From Nitrospinaceae bacterium (GTDB lineage: Bacteria > Nitrospinota > Nitrospinia > Nitrospinales > VA-1): a DNA stretch of 56,714 bases. The DNA lies in contig JAJDBH010000073.1 in the NCBI GenBank assembly GCA_029261455.1, forward strand, positions 1 through 56,714, in the 5' to 3' direction. Below the pieces are notes generated by a model. That model ran no database searches, was not told the DNA's origin, and saw only the letters and a list, made by a program, of their open reading frames with translations. Positions 25,325 to 34,540 of the stretch are shown here, piece after piece; position 1 is the stretch's first letter; every line of letters starts with the position of its first letter. The translations under genes and the position numbers were made by a program.

Positions 25325-25972
25325 GTGAAACGAAAAATCTCTCTCATTGTCTACGACTTTGACGGCACCTTGGTCGATACTCTTTTCGACATTGCTGATG
25401 CTGTCAACCTTTCCTTAGGTGAACTGGGACTAAGAACCCTGAGCCGTGAAACCATTTGCAATTATGTCGGCAAGGGAGTTGAAAGATTGATGGACCAGTC
25501 TATAAAAGGTACAGGTTGTACAGACTTGCCTCTGGCTGTGGAGTTGTTCCGCAAGCATTACTCTGAAAACTTGATGAACCACACCCGGTTTTATCCTTTT
25601 GGTCGTGAAATACTCAATCATTTCCGCGATAAAAAACAGGCCATCTGTTCCAATAAACCTGAAGAATTTGTACGACGTATACTGGTTTCTCTTGAGAGCC
25701 TGAATCTCTTCGATGCTATTCTTGGCGGTGACAGCTTAACGTCTAAAAAACCTGACCCGGAAGGGCTGCTACATTTGCTGGACCGCTTCCAATGTTCGCC
25801 GGAACAGGCGGTGTTGATCGGCGATAGTCCTGTGGATGTTGAAACTGGAAAACGTGCAGGAGTTTACACTTGTGTCGTTAGCTTTGGGTTTGGCAATCCA
25901 AAAGAAATTGCTTTGGCTGAGCCCGATTGTTCCATCGACCACCTTTCAGAACTCAAGAATCTATTTCATTGA
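25325..25972 (+). CDS. HAD phosphatase, phosphoglycolate phosphatase-like
   Basis: A 215-residue haloacid dehalogenase-fold phosphatase. Motif I is YDFDGTLVDT (nucleophile Asp11, general acid Asp13), motif II is ICSNKP, motif III Lys lies in TSKKPDPEG and motif IV is GDSPVDVE. The alpha-helical cap is type C1. This pattern fits Gph-type phosphoglycolate phosphatases, although pyrophosphatase PpaX-like and beta-phosphoglucomutase-like members look similar. The start is GTG 25325 without a strong ribosome-binding site, 17 bases after the lipoprotein gene; translation may depend on the upstream gene. Specificity is not proven. Confidence 0.85.
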   Translation: MKRKISLIVYDFDGTLVDTLFDIADAVNLSLGELGLRTLSRETICNYVGKGVERLMDQSIKGTGCTDLPLAVELFRKHYSENLMNHTRFYPFGREILNHFRDKKQAICSNKPEEFVRRILVSLESLNLFDAILGGDSLTSKKPDPEGLLHLLDRFQCSPEQAVLIGDSPVDVETGKRAGVYTCVVSFGFGNPKEIALAEPDCSIDHLSELKNLFH

Positions 25973-26041
25973 CCCGCTGGACTGAGAAATCGCCATGTAA
26001 TGAGTTGCAATAGGCCGATTTATGACCGCGCTCCCATTCGG

Positions 26042-26070
26042 TTGACTTTGTCCAAGGTTGTTTCTACAAT
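26042..26070 (+). promoter_or_regulatory. Promoter of mpl with very short leader
   Basis: TTGACT (26042-26047), a 17-base spacer and TACAAT (26065-26070) lie before ATG 26082, with 11 bases between the -10 hexamer and the start codon. A start at the usual distance gives a leader of about four or five bases, too short for a Shine-Dalgarno sequence, and none is present. Confidence 0.6.
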
Positions 26071-26081
26071 GCCTCCTTTCT

Positions 26082-27482
26082 ATGGAATCCAAAGACATTA
26101 AAAACATTTATCTTATAGCAATTTGCGGCACTGGCATGGCAGCCTTGGCAGGACTGCTGAAAGGCGCGGGATATCGGGTATCAGGGTCTGATGCCAATAT
26201 CTATCCGCCTATGAGCACACTTCTGGAAAATGCAGGAATTCCTGTTCTGCCGGGTTACCGAAAGGAGAATATCACGGGAGATATTGATCTGGTAATTGTC
26301 GGTAACGCAGTATCCAAAACCAATGAAGAGGTGCAGGCCGTTTTGCAGGCCGGGTTGGATTACACATCTTTCCCTGCGGCTATTGCACGTTTTTTTCTGG
26401 ACGGTCGAAAATCTCTGGTGGTGACCGGGACGCATGGAAAAACTACGACCACGTCACTTTTGAGTTGGGTGCTTCAGGCATCTGGAAGAAAACCGGGTTT
26501 CATGGTGGGTGGTTGGTTGAAAAATTTCGATAACAACCACCAGATGCCTGGGGGAAATTATTTTGTGACGGAAGGCGATGAGTATGACAGCGCTTTCTTC
26601 GATAAAGGACCCAAATTCCTGCATTATCGTCCTGATGCCTCGATTCTGACGGGTATTGAGTTTGATCACGCCGACATTTTTGACAATCTTGACCAGATTA
26701 AAGATGCTTTTCGCAAGTATGTGAGCTTGATTAGCCCCGAAGGGGTTATACTGGTTAAACACGACGACAAAAATATTAAGGATGTATTGGGAGAGGCCGT
26801 TTGCAAAGTCGAGACCTATGGTTATCTTGATGGGGCAGATTGGTTGATCGAGAATTATCGATTCGAGGCTGGATTCGGTTATTTTTCCCTGTCCTTTAAG
26901 GGTGGAAAAAAAGCAGACTTTCAGTTGGCCATGATTGGGCGGCATAATGTGGAAAATGCGGCAGCCGTAGCGGCTCTGTGTTTGCAGTTGGGCCTGACCG
27001 TCGATGAAATAAACTCTGCCTTTAAAACTTTTCAAGGTATCAAAAGACGGCAAGAGGTGGTTGGGGTTAAAAATGGCATAACTGTGTTGGACGATTTTGC
27101 TCATCACCCAACTGCGATTCGCTTAACTTTAGAAGCGGTGAAAGAGGCTTACCCTGGGCAACGGCTGTGGGCTGTGTTTGAACCTCGGTCGGCGACTTCA
27201 AGACGAAAGATTTTTGAACAGGATTTTCCCGACAGCTTCCTCGTTGCTGACAAGGTGATCATTGCCGGCTTGTTTGCGCCTGAAAAAATTAGCGAGGAAG
27301 AAAGGCTGGACCCGAATCAGGTTGTGACTCAATTGCGGCAAAAGGGGTGCGATGCCCATTTCATTGCGGAAGTGGATGACATTGTTGCCTTTATGGCAGA
27401 AAATGCTGAAAGTGGAGATGTGGTGCTGGTCATGTCATCGGGCGGGTTCGGTGGCATCCACCAGAAAATTCTGGATCGATAA
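26082..27482 (+). CDS. mpl: UDP-N-acetylmuramate:L-alanyl-gamma-D-glutamyl-meso-diaminopimelate ligase
   Basis: Recycles murein tripeptide by joining it to UDP-MurNAc. The product is 466 residues and has the Mur ligase layout: N-terminal UDP-binding Rossmann domain (IYLIAICGTGMAALAGLL), ATP loop GTHGKTT at 116-122, TEGDEYDSAFFDKGPKF (the Mpl-type version of the central domain, distinct from MurC) and DDFAHHPTAI with FEPRSATSRR in the C-terminal domain. The frame opens at TTG 26058, but that region contains the predicted promoter, so I use ATG 26082. The stop codon overlaps the next gene's ATG by one base (TAATG). Mpl implies a meso-diaminopimelate wall and peptide recycling. Confidence 0.92.
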   Translation: MESKDIKNIYLIAICGTGMAALAGLLKGAGYRVSGSDANIYPPMSTLLENAGIPVLPGYRKENITGDIDLVIVGNAVSKTNEEVQAVLQAGLDYTSFPAAIARFFLDGRKSLVVTGTHGKTTTTSLLSWVLQASGRKPGFMVGGWLKNFDNNHQMPGGNYFVTEGDEYDSAFFDKGPKFLHYRPDASILTGIEFDHADIFDNLDQIKDAFRKYVSLISPEGVILVKHDDKNIKDVLGEAVCKVETYGYLDGADWLIENYRFEAGFGYFSLSFKGGKKADFQLAMIGRHNVENAAAVAALCLQLGLTVDEINSAFKTFQGIKRRQEVVGVKNGITVLDDFAHHPTAIRLTLEAVKEAYPGQRLWAVFEPRSATSRRKIFEQDFPDSFLVADKVIIAGLFAPEKISEEERLDPNQVVTQLRQKGCDAHFIAEVDDIVAFMAENAESGDVVLVMSSGGFGGIHQKILDR

Positions 27483-28615
27483 TGGCTATGGATAAAATTT
27501 ATCACGGACAAATAAAGCTGGGGCTGATTCAGAGAGGGATCACGGTTCCGAGTATATTGCAGGGCCTTTCTGAAGTTGCGGGTGGACTTTGTTCCGGCGA
27601 ACCGGGCGAAGAAATCACTCTGGCTCTGGCGGAAGACTTCATCGTCAAGGCCAACTTGAATGCATCAGGGCAGGATGGACCGAAGCTGGTTAGCCATGGA
27701 GATCGGTTGCGGCTTCATATGAGAGAAGGAGAGATTGACGTTGGCATAATAACGATCCCAGAATTTCTCAAACAGCAGTTGAAGCAACGTACTCCAGTCT
27801 CTGAAAATATCTGTCTCGATGGCTATTGCTTGAATATTTTTCTTCGCGCCATTGGTCGCGGTAAAAAACTAAGTATGCCTATCGAAGCTATTCTGTCTGT
27901 CATTCAGTCGGCATTCGAAGAAGGGGCGGCAGACTTGGTGCAATTGAATATGGATTTTTGTGAGGAGAATGACCGGGGATTCGATCGGCTGGCGCCTCTG
28001 GTGGAGGCGATCAAAAAGCGCTTCAATACCTTTGTTGCGTTGAAAGGCTTCCCCCCTTTGAACTCTGGCACTATTGACCTCATGTATGCATCAGGATTTG
28101 ATATTATTGATTTTCCGCTGGGCGGTTTTTCCGGGACGGTCAAGTCGAAAAAAAAGATGACAGCAAAACAGGTTTATTCTGCTTTGGAATATGCTGCAGG
28201 GGTATTTCCGCCCGGCACAGTCTGGACGGATATTGTTCTGGGTTCGGACCCTATTTCGCAATGCAAGGAAGGTGTTGATCGACTGACGGACTCAGGAATC
28301 ATTCCCTTAATCTATCTGCAACGTGACAGCAAAGAAAACCTGGACGGCTACCGTAACCTGGCTGAACTGGCGGAGCACATGGACAAGGCGATTCAACGCA
28401 ACCGCCTGCCATTAAAATGGTTGTATCCGACATGCCGTTTTTTGAGTCCGTTGGACACCCGATTTTTTACTGAAGATCCTCTTCTGGCCCGACTTGCGGT
28501 GACACCGGTTTACAGGTCTGGTCTTGGAAGGAGAACTTCGGCGGGTTTCGCAGCACTTCGGCGCAAACTACGCATTCGCAATGTCAGTGACTCTTTTGAA
28601 TCTGCAGGCCTCTGA
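27482..28615 (+). CDS. Unrecognised protein translationally coupled to mpl
   Basis: A 377-residue soluble protein. The N-terminal 105 residues (YHGQIKLGLIQRGITVPSIL onwards) have no recognised motif. Residues of about 110-310 alternate strands and helices in a way that suggests a TIM barrel: LVQLNMDF, FVALKGFPPLN, FDIIDFPLGGF, TVWTDIVLGSDP and IIPLIYLQRD. The barrel looks like that of radical SAM proteins, but no C-x-x-x-C-x-x-C cluster exists; the nearest is ICLDGYC with four residues between cysteines. The C-terminus is Arg-rich (SGLGRRTSAGFAALRRKLRI). The start ATG overlaps the mpl stop by one base, so coupled translation and a related role, perhaps in wall or cofactor metabolism, are plausible. 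Function unknown. Confidence 0.65.
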   Translation: MAMDKIYHGQIKLGLIQRGITVPSILQGLSEVAGGLCSGEPGEEITLALAEDFIVKANLNASGQDGPKLVSHGDRLRLHMREGEIDVGIITIPEFLKQQLKQRTPVSENICLDGYCLNIFLRAIGRGKKLSMPIEAILSVIQSAFEEGAADLVQLNMDFCEENDRGFDRLAPLVEAIKKRFNTFVALKGFPPLNSGTIDLMYASGFDIIDFPLGGFSGTVKSKKKMTAKQVYSALEYAAGVFPPGTVWTDIVLGSDPISQCKEGVDRLTDSGIIPLIYLQRDSKENLDGYRNLAELAEHMDKAIQRNRLPLKWLYPTCRFLSPLDTRFFTEDPLLARLAVTPVYRSGLGRRTSAGFAALRRKLRIRNVSDSFESAGL

Positions 28616-28783
28616 TCGCCAGGTATATAGTTTTTCTTGATGGACGAGAGCTGTGCCTACTTAAAAAACTCTTGCCCGGTTCTGATGAAAAAGAGTGATG
28701 TTATCGTTAATTGTCAGTAAGGATATCCTTGCTAAAACTACAAAATTATAGATCTGACTTTTGCTCTTTATTAGTTTTATGAC

Positions 28784-29680
28784 ATGAACACGCAATTAAA
28801 AACTCCCATTAAAAGAATTGTTCCCGAAGTGCCTTTGAAAAACCTTGAGACCTTATGGTTGCAGGTCGGAGGCACGCTTTGCAACCTGGAATGCACGCAT
28901 TGCTTTATCAGTTGTGGGCCGAAGAACGATACTATTCCCATGATGACCCTGCTTCAGGTTGAAGAAAGGCTGGGAGAGTCTAAAACCCTGGGGGTGAAGG
29001 ACTATTACATCACTGGCGGTGAAGTGTTTATCAACCCGGAGATTTTTAAAATTCTTGCCGCGATCCTGCGCTATGGCCCGCTCGATGTGCTGACCAATGG
29101 AACACAGATCACTGCTGAGAAGGCTCAACAGTTGAGGAAGATTCAGGATGCATCCGACCATCCTTTACGTTTCAGAGTGAGTATGGAGAACTTTGAGGAA
29201 TCGGCCAACGATGCCATACGTGGAAAAGGTGCTTACGGAAAAGCTGTGACCGGAATCGGGAACCTTGCCAAGGCAGGTTTTTCGCCGATACTCACCATCA
29301 CGCGTTCATGGGAAGAAGAAAAAGATGAGGAAATGAAATTACAGTTCATCGAATTTCTTCGCGCTCATCGGGTTCCCCACCCGCAGATCAAAATACTACC
29401 GGGTTTTATGCTGGGGCAACTGGCTGAAAATGAACGGGCTTACAATGACGACGAGCGGGTGACGCAAGCCTGTTTCGAAAATTTTGATATAACCCAGCTT
29501 CAGTGTGCGACTTCGCGCATGGCGACAGGACAAGGCGTTTACGTCTGCCCGATTCTTGTCGATAATCCGAAAGCTCGTATGGGAAATAATATTGAGGAAA
29601 CCCTGCGTCCCTTTCCCTTGGCACACCCTGCCTGTTATACCTGCCGCGTTACGGGAATGACCTGTAAATCGTCTACTTGA
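28784..29680 (+). CDS. Radical SAM protein with C-terminal cysteine-rich segment
   Basis: A 298-residue radical SAM enzyme. The [4Fe-4S] motif CNLECTHC provides Cys33, Cys37 and Cys40, and YYITGGEVF is the GGE-type SAM-binding motif. The barrel continues with VLTNGTQIT and LRFRVSMENFEE. The last 60 residues contain several further cysteines (CATSR, YVCPILV, PACYTCRVTGMTC), which resemble a SPASM/twitch-like auxiliary cluster region. Such enzymes modify peptides or make cofactors; the substrate cannot be inferred. No precursor peptide gene is visible in the flanking 170 bases upstream or 115 bases downstream. No clear ribosome-binding site precedes ATG 28784. Confidence 0.88.
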   Translation: MNTQLKTPIKRIVPEVPLKNLETLWLQVGGTLCNLECTHCFISCGPKNDTIPMMTLLQVEERLGESKTLGVKDYYITGGEVFINPEIFKILAAILRYGPLDVLTNGTQITAEKAQQLRKIQDASDHPLRFRVSMENFEESANDAIRGKGAYGKAVTGIGNLAKAGFSPILTITRSWEEEKDEEMKLQFIEFLRAHRVPHPQIKILPGFMLGQLAENERAYNDDERVTQACFENFDITQLQCATSRMATGQGVYVCPILVDNPKARMGNNIEETLRPFPLAHPACYTCRVTGMTCKSST

Positions 29681-29795
29681 GAAACCGGAGTTTTGTATTG
29701 AGCCGGTTCCAAAAGACTGATAGCATGAATTTATCAGCCTATTTCCCAATCCTTTTTAAAAGACGCTCTGAATGAGTAGTCGCAAATAACTTACA

Positions 29796-30350
29796 ATGGC
29801 TTTATTGCATTCCACCATGGTTCCTTTGGGAACCCCGGCCGTGAGTTTCCAGCTTCTTGGAGTGGACTCGAAGACATATTCTCTTGATAGTTTTTTGGAT
29901 AAGAATGTCCTGGTGATCATTTTTATGTGCAACCATTGCCCCTATGTTAAAGCGGTGTTGCAACGGTTGGTTGATTTGCAGGCAGAGACAAAGCAACAAG
30001 GCGTTCAGTTGGTCGGCATCAACTCCAATGATGTGAAACGCTATCCTGACGATTCTTTGGAAAACATGCAGAAGATCGCAAAGGAAAAGGGTATTAACTT
30101 CCCTTATTTGTTAGATGTTACTCAAGAGACTGCCAAGGCCTATGATGCGGTGTGTACCCCTGATATTTATGTTTATGGCTCGGAACGGAAGCTTTTGTAC
30201 CGAGGTAGAATTGATGACAACTGGGATCATGAAGGAAAAGTGACTCAGCGAAATTTAAAAGAGGCTCTGGATTGTATTGTTGCCGGAAAAGAAGTTCCGG
30301 GCGAACAGATTCCCTCGATGGGTTGTTCCATAAAATGGAAGGAAAACTAA
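29796..30350 (+). CDS. Thioredoxin-like (AhpC/TSA-related) protein
   Basis: A 184-residue thioredoxin-fold protein of the peroxiredoxin-like group. The active-site region reads FMCNHCPYVKAVL with Cys45 and Cys48, and the cis-Pro segment is VCTPDIYVYG. There is no signal peptide, so it should act in the cytoplasm as a reductase or peroxidase-like protein. Similar CNHCPYVKA proteins are common in cyanobacteria, planctomycetes and related groups and are poorly characterised. It lies nine bases before the UPF0182 gene, so the two are almost certainly cotranscribed. ATG 29796 has no clear ribosome-binding site; ATG 29817 is an alternative. Confidence 0.85.
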   Translation: MALLHSTMVPLGTPAVSFQLLGVDSKTYSLDSFLDKNVLVIIFMCNHCPYVKAVLQRLVDLQAETKQQGVQLVGINSNDVKRYPDDSLENMQKIAKEKGINFPYLLDVTQETAKAYDAVCTPDIYVYGSERKLLYRGRIDDNWDHEGKVTQRNLKEALDCIVAGKEVPGEQIPSMGCSIKWKEN

Positions 30351-30359
30351 GGTAAAACG

Positions 30360-33107
30360 ATGGAGACGATTAAAAAGTGGTTGTTCATTTTGGCGGCAGT
30401 TGTTTTTGCCGGTTCGATATTTGCCGATAAGATTCTTTCTTTTTACATAGACTGGCTGTGGTTTGAAAGTCATGGTTTCACCTCTGTTTTGTGGACGGTG
30501 TTGGTGTCGCAGGTTGGGTTTGGATTGCTGACTGGTGTTTTGTTTTTCCTGCTGACGTTTGGCTTTTTAAGTCAGGTTTACAAGAAAACTTCTCACCTGC
30601 CTATTCTGTTGTCGGATCAGGTTCGACGGGAAGTGCCATTGCTGAATATCATGGCAGGCAATTTAAAGGTTTTGATTCTAGTGGGACCTTTGGTTCTGGC
30701 CGCCATGACAGGGCTGGTGATGGCTCAGCAATGGGAAACCCTTCTACAATTCTTCAACTCTTCTCCTTATGGAGAGGTGGACCCCATATTTGGCAAAGAC
30801 ATCTCATTCTATTTTTTCACCCTGCCTTTGTGGTTGCTGGTGAAGTCTTTGTTGTGGGAAACGATGATTGTGCTTTCCCTTGGTGTGGGGCTGATCTATT
30901 TTTTCAAGCGTTTTATTTATGTTGGGCCGACCGGAGTGGTTCTTCTTCCTGATGCACGGCGAACTCTCTCTGGGCTTGCGGGTTTATTTTTTCTTTTGTT
31001 TGCCAGTGAGTTTTATCTTCAGCGTTATGAATTGCTGACTCAGGGAGGTAGTTTGATTGCCGGCATCGGATTCTCCGATTTCAATGGGAAAATTCCTGTT
31101 CTTTATCTATTGATCGGTACTTCTCTGGTGGCCTCGTTGGTTTCATTTATGGGGATTGTCCGACCTGGTATGAAGAAGGTCATACTTTCAGGGGTGGGGT
31201 TGGCAGCAGTATTTTTTGTTGCGAATTTTTATCCGAAAATTTTACAGAGATTTGTGGTGGTTCCCAATGAGCTGGTTAAGGAAGCTCCTTATATAGAGCA
31301 CACGATTTCTGGCGCGTTAACGGCATATGGGTTGAGCCAGACCGAGACACATGAGCTTTCCGGTTCCGCGTCATTGACAGCCGAAAGTGTCCGGAAAAAC
31401 GCGACCACCATAAAAAATATCCGACTCTGGGATCAGGCACCGCTTCTCGACACCCTGGGTCAGATTCAGGAGATCAGGACGTATTACCAGTTCCAGTCTG
31501 TAGATAACGACCGCTACCGCATCAACGGAGATTACCGTCAGACTTTGTTGTCTCCACGCGAACTGCTTTCTTCCAACTTGCCCAACCGAACTTGGATTAA
31601 CGAGCATTTGACTTTCACGCATGGTTACGGAGTTGCCCTGAGTCCTGTCAACCAGGTTACCCCTGAAGGGTTGCCGGTGTTGCTCATTAAAGATATTCCT
31701 CCTCAATCGACTATCGACTTAGTGGTGACCCGACCCGAAATTTATTTTGGTGAGTTGGCAAATGATCATGTTTTTGTCAACACCGATACCAAGGAGTTTG
31801 ATTACCCGGAAGGGGTAAAAAATGTATACAAAAACTATGAAGGCGATGGCGGGTTTAAGGTAGGATCTTTTTTCCGCAAACTTGTTCTTGCGGCTCGGTT
31901 CAAAGCGCTAAAAATTATTTTTTCCGATGATATCCATGAAGAAAGCCGGGTTTTGATGTATCGGAATATCACCGACCGGGTGCAAAAAGTAGCACCCTTT
32001 TTAAGGTTGGATAATGACCCCTATATGGTTATATCAGAAGGCCGTCTGATTTGGCTTTATGATGCCTATACGGTGAGTGACCATTTTCCGTACTCTCCCC
32101 AAATTCCTCGGTTTGGAAACTATGTGCGCAACTCTGTAAAAATTTCTATTGATGCCTACGACGGTTCGATGAATTTTTATATTGCTGATGAGTCCGACCC
32201 GGTCATTCGAACGTATCGAAATATTTTCCCTGACCTGTTTAAAGACCTGAGCCAGATGCCGGAAGATTTGCGTAGTCATATTCGTTATCCTTCCGACCTG
32301 TTTATGATCCAGACACATATTTTTGCCACTTATCATATGAAGCGGCCGCAGGTTTTTTATAACAAGGAAGACCAATGGGAGATCCCGGAAATTGATGGGG
32401 ATATCATGAAGCCGTATTACACGATCATGAAATTGCCGGGTGAGGATCGAGAAGAGTATATCCTCATGCTTCCATACACGCCCAGGGGCAAGAGCAATCT
32501 GTCAGCCTGGATGGTGGCTCGAAGTGATGGGGAGCAGTATGGCAAGCTTGATGTTTATACTTTTCCCAAACAGAAGCTGGTGTTTGGTCCCAGCCAGATG
32601 GTGGCCCGGATTAATCAGGATGCTGAGATTTCCCGGCAGATTTCATTGTGGGATCAACGAGGGTCAAGCGTTATACAAGGAACCCTTCTGGTTATTCCCA
32701 TTGAAGAGTCGTTGGTTTATGTGCGGCCTTTATACCTGAAAGCCGATGCCGGAAAAATTCCCGAGCTAAAACGCGTCATCGTTGGTTATGAAGACAATAT
32801 TGCCATGGAACGCACTTTGGAAGAAGCGTTGGAGAAATTGTTCACCGGCTTTGCCCGTGAGCCTCGTCAAGACATGGGGCAACCGGTGGCCGAAGTAGAT
32901 TCTTCTTCTCCGTCGAAATCTGTCAAAGGTCAGAAGCTGGTTCTAAGCAAGAGCGACTATGACAACATTCGTAATACTTATCGTCGTATTCTGGAGTCAC
33001 AGCAAAAGCTGGACCAGTCGCTCGCTCAATATCGTAAAGAGCTTGAGGGGTTTGGAGAACTTCTAGAAGACACTCAGGTGTCGCCACAAGCCAAAGTGGC
33101 TCCTTAA
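30360..33107 (+). CDS. UPF0182 family large membrane protein
   Basis: A 915-residue protein. The first 300 residues carry about seven hydrophobic helices, beginning with WLFILAAVVFAGSIF and including the family-typical FYIDWLWFESHGFTSVLWT. The remainder (about 300-900) is a large soluble domain, probably outside the cytoplasm, with conserved family segments NIRLWD, YYQFQSVDNDRY and the LPYTPRGKSNLSAWMVAR block. The C-terminus is a coiled coil. UPF0182/COG1615 members are found in actinobacteria, cyanobacteria and others; their function is unknown. AGG lies seven bases before the ATG, and the thioredoxin-like gene is nine bases upstream. It is convergent with purF, with 14 bases between stops and no visible terminator. 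Confidence 0.92.
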   Translation: METIKKWLFILAAVVFAGSIFADKILSFYIDWLWFESHGFTSVLWTVLVSQVGFGLLTGVLFFLLTFGFLSQVYKKTSHLPILLSDQVRREVPLLNIMAGNLKVLILVGPLVLAAMTGLVMAQQWETLLQFFNSSPYGEVDPIFGKDISFYFFTLPLWLLVKSLLWETMIVLSLGVGLIYFFKRFIYVGPTGVVLLPDARRTLSGLAGLFFLLFASEFYLQRYELLTQGGSLIAGIGFSDFNGKIPVLYLLIGTSLVASLVSFMGIVRPGMKKVILSGVGLAAVFFVANFYPKILQRFVVVPNELVKEAPYIEHTISGALTAYGLSQTETHELSGSASLTAESVRKNATTIKNIRLWDQAPLLDTLGQIQEIRTYYQFQSVDNDRYRINGDYRQTLLSPRELLSSNLPNRTWINEHLTFTHGYGVALSPVNQVTPEGLPVLLIKDIPPQSTIDLVVTRPEIYFGELANDHVFVNTDTKEFDYPEGVKNVYKNYEGDGGFKVGSFFRKLVLAARFKALKIIFSDDIHEESRVLMYRNITDRVQKVAPFLRLDNDPYMVISEGRLIWLYDAYTVSDHFPYSPQIPRFGNYVRNSVKISIDAYDGSMNFYIADESDPVIRTYRNIFPDLFKDLSQMPEDLRSHIRYPSDLFMIQTHIFATYHMKRPQVFYNKEDQWEIPEIDGDIMKPYYTIMKLPGEDREEYILMLPYTPRGKSNLSAWMVARSDGEQYGKLDVYTFPKQKLVFGPSQMVARINQDAEISRQISLWDQRGSSVIQGTLLVIPIEESLVYVRPLYLKADAGKIPELKRVIVGYEDNIAMERTLEEALEKLFTGFAREPRQDMGQPVAEVDSSSPSKSVKGQKLVLSKSDYDNIRNTYRRILESQQKLDQSLAQYRKELEGFGELLEDTQVSPQAKVAP

Positions 33108-33121
33108 AACAACCTGCTGGA

Positions 33122-34540
33122 TTATTGTTGGGAGCTTTCGTTAGCAAATAAACCTAATTGATTGGTGACTAACTTTTTATCGGTGATCGGGACAGGATAA
33201 TTGCCATCGAAGCAGGCGGAGCAGAATTTTTTCTTACCATTTTCCAGCACTTCCAACATTTTCCCCAGACTAAGGTAGGCCAGAGAATCGGCAGCCAGAT
33301 ACTCGCATGTTTCTTCGAGATTGTACTTATGGGCGACCAACTCTTGCTCATCGGGTGTGTCGATGCCGTAAAAACAGGAATGCAGAATTGGCGGCGCCGA
33401 AATGCGAAGGTGGACTTCTTTGGCACCTGCATCCCGGAGCATTTTTACGATCTTGCGACTGGTGGTGCCACGAACTATAGAGTCGTCAATGATTGCAATG
33501 CGTTTTCCGTTAATCATTGACTTTACTGGGTTCAGTTTGAGTCTTACGCCAAAATGTCGGATTTGTGATTGCGGTTCAATGAAAGTCCTGCCGACATAAT
33601 GGTTTCGAATGAGTCCCATTTCAAAGGGAATGCCGCTTTCTTCAGCGAACCCCATTGCCGACACAACCCCTGAGTCGGGCACAGGCACGACGATGTCGAC
33701 ATCAGCGGGGCTTTCCTGAGCCATGGCTCGTCCCATATTCTTTCGAACACTGTACACATGCTCGCCAAAGATGAAGCTGTCGGGGCGCGCAAAATATATA
33801 TGTTCAAACACGCAATGTTTGGGTTCGACTTTTTTAAACGGAAAAAATGATTGTATCCCTTGATCGTTGATCAAAATCACTTCTCCTGGCTCAACCTCGC
33901 GAATGAACTCGGCTTCGATGAGATCCATGACACAAGTTTCCGAAGCCACGATATATGCACCGTCAAGTTTTCCCAGACACAGAGGACGAAACCCATGTGG
34001 GTCGCGGGCGGCCACCAATTCAGTCTCGGTCATCAGAACCAGAGAATAGGCACCACTGACTTGGCTCAAGGCATCGGCAGCTCGGTCCACGAAAGTATCC
34101 GCTTTCGACTGGGCCATTAAATGCACGATGACTTCGCTGTCGTTGGTGGACTGAAATATTGCTCCCTGGGCACCTAACTCTTTACGAATGGTCTGGGCGT
34201 TAACGAGGTTGCCGTTATGAGCCAGAGCCAAAGATCCGGCTGAATAGTTGATCAAGCAAGGTTGAGCGTTAACCAGTTCGCTGTTTCCTGCAGTGGAATA
34301 TCGGTTATGACCGATGGCCAATGAACCCGGTAGCTTCAGTATTCTGTCTGGATTAAAGATATCTGAGACCAGCCCCATACCCAGCTCAATATGCATCTTG
34401 GAGAGGTTGCTAGCGACAATGCCCGCGCTCTCCTGACCCCGGTGTTGTAGTGCATGAAGACCGAGATAAGTCAGGTTTGCCGCCTCGGGATGACCGTATA
34501 CCCCGACTACTCCGCATTCTTCATGTAGTTTGTCCAGCAT
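33122..34540 (-). CDS. purF: Amidophosphoribosyltransferase
   Basis: First committed step of purine synthesis: PRPP plus glutamine to 5-phosphoribosylamine. The 472-residue protein has a short propeptide before Cys9 ([13 protein letters not shown]), which becomes the N-terminal nucleophile after processing. The glutaminase domain shows HNRYSTAG and AHNGNLVN, and the phosphoribosyltransferase PRPP loop is [15 protein letters not shown]-terminal cysteines (SACFDGNYP and earlier SCFYGID) are in the positions used by the Bacillus-type [4Fe-4S] enzyme. The gene overlaps the end of purL by 20 bases and is the last of a purS-purQ-purL-purF set. Confidence 0.96.
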   Translation of the reverse strand: MLDKLHEECGVVGVYGHPEAANLTYLGLHALQHRGQESAGIVASNLSKMHIELGMGLVSDIFNPDRILKLPGSLAIGHNRYSTAGNSELVNAQPCLINYSAGSLALAHNGNLVNAQTIRKELGAQGAIFQSTNDSEVIVHLMAQSKADTFVDRAADALSQVSGAYSLVLMTETELVAARDPHGFRPLCLGKLDGAYIVASETCVMDLIEAEFIREVEPGEVILINDQGIQSFFPFKKVEPKHCVFEHIYFARPDSFIFGEHVYSVRKNMGRAMAQESPADVDIVVPVPDSGVVSAMGFAEESGIPFEMGLIRNHYVGRTFIEPQSQIRHFGVRLKLNPVKSMINGKRIAIIDDSIVRGTTSRKIVKMLRDAGAKEVHLRISAPPILHSCFYGIDTPDEQELVAHKYNLEETCEYLAADSLAYLSLGKMLEVLENGKKKFCSACFDGNYPVPITDKKLVTNQLGLFANESSQQ

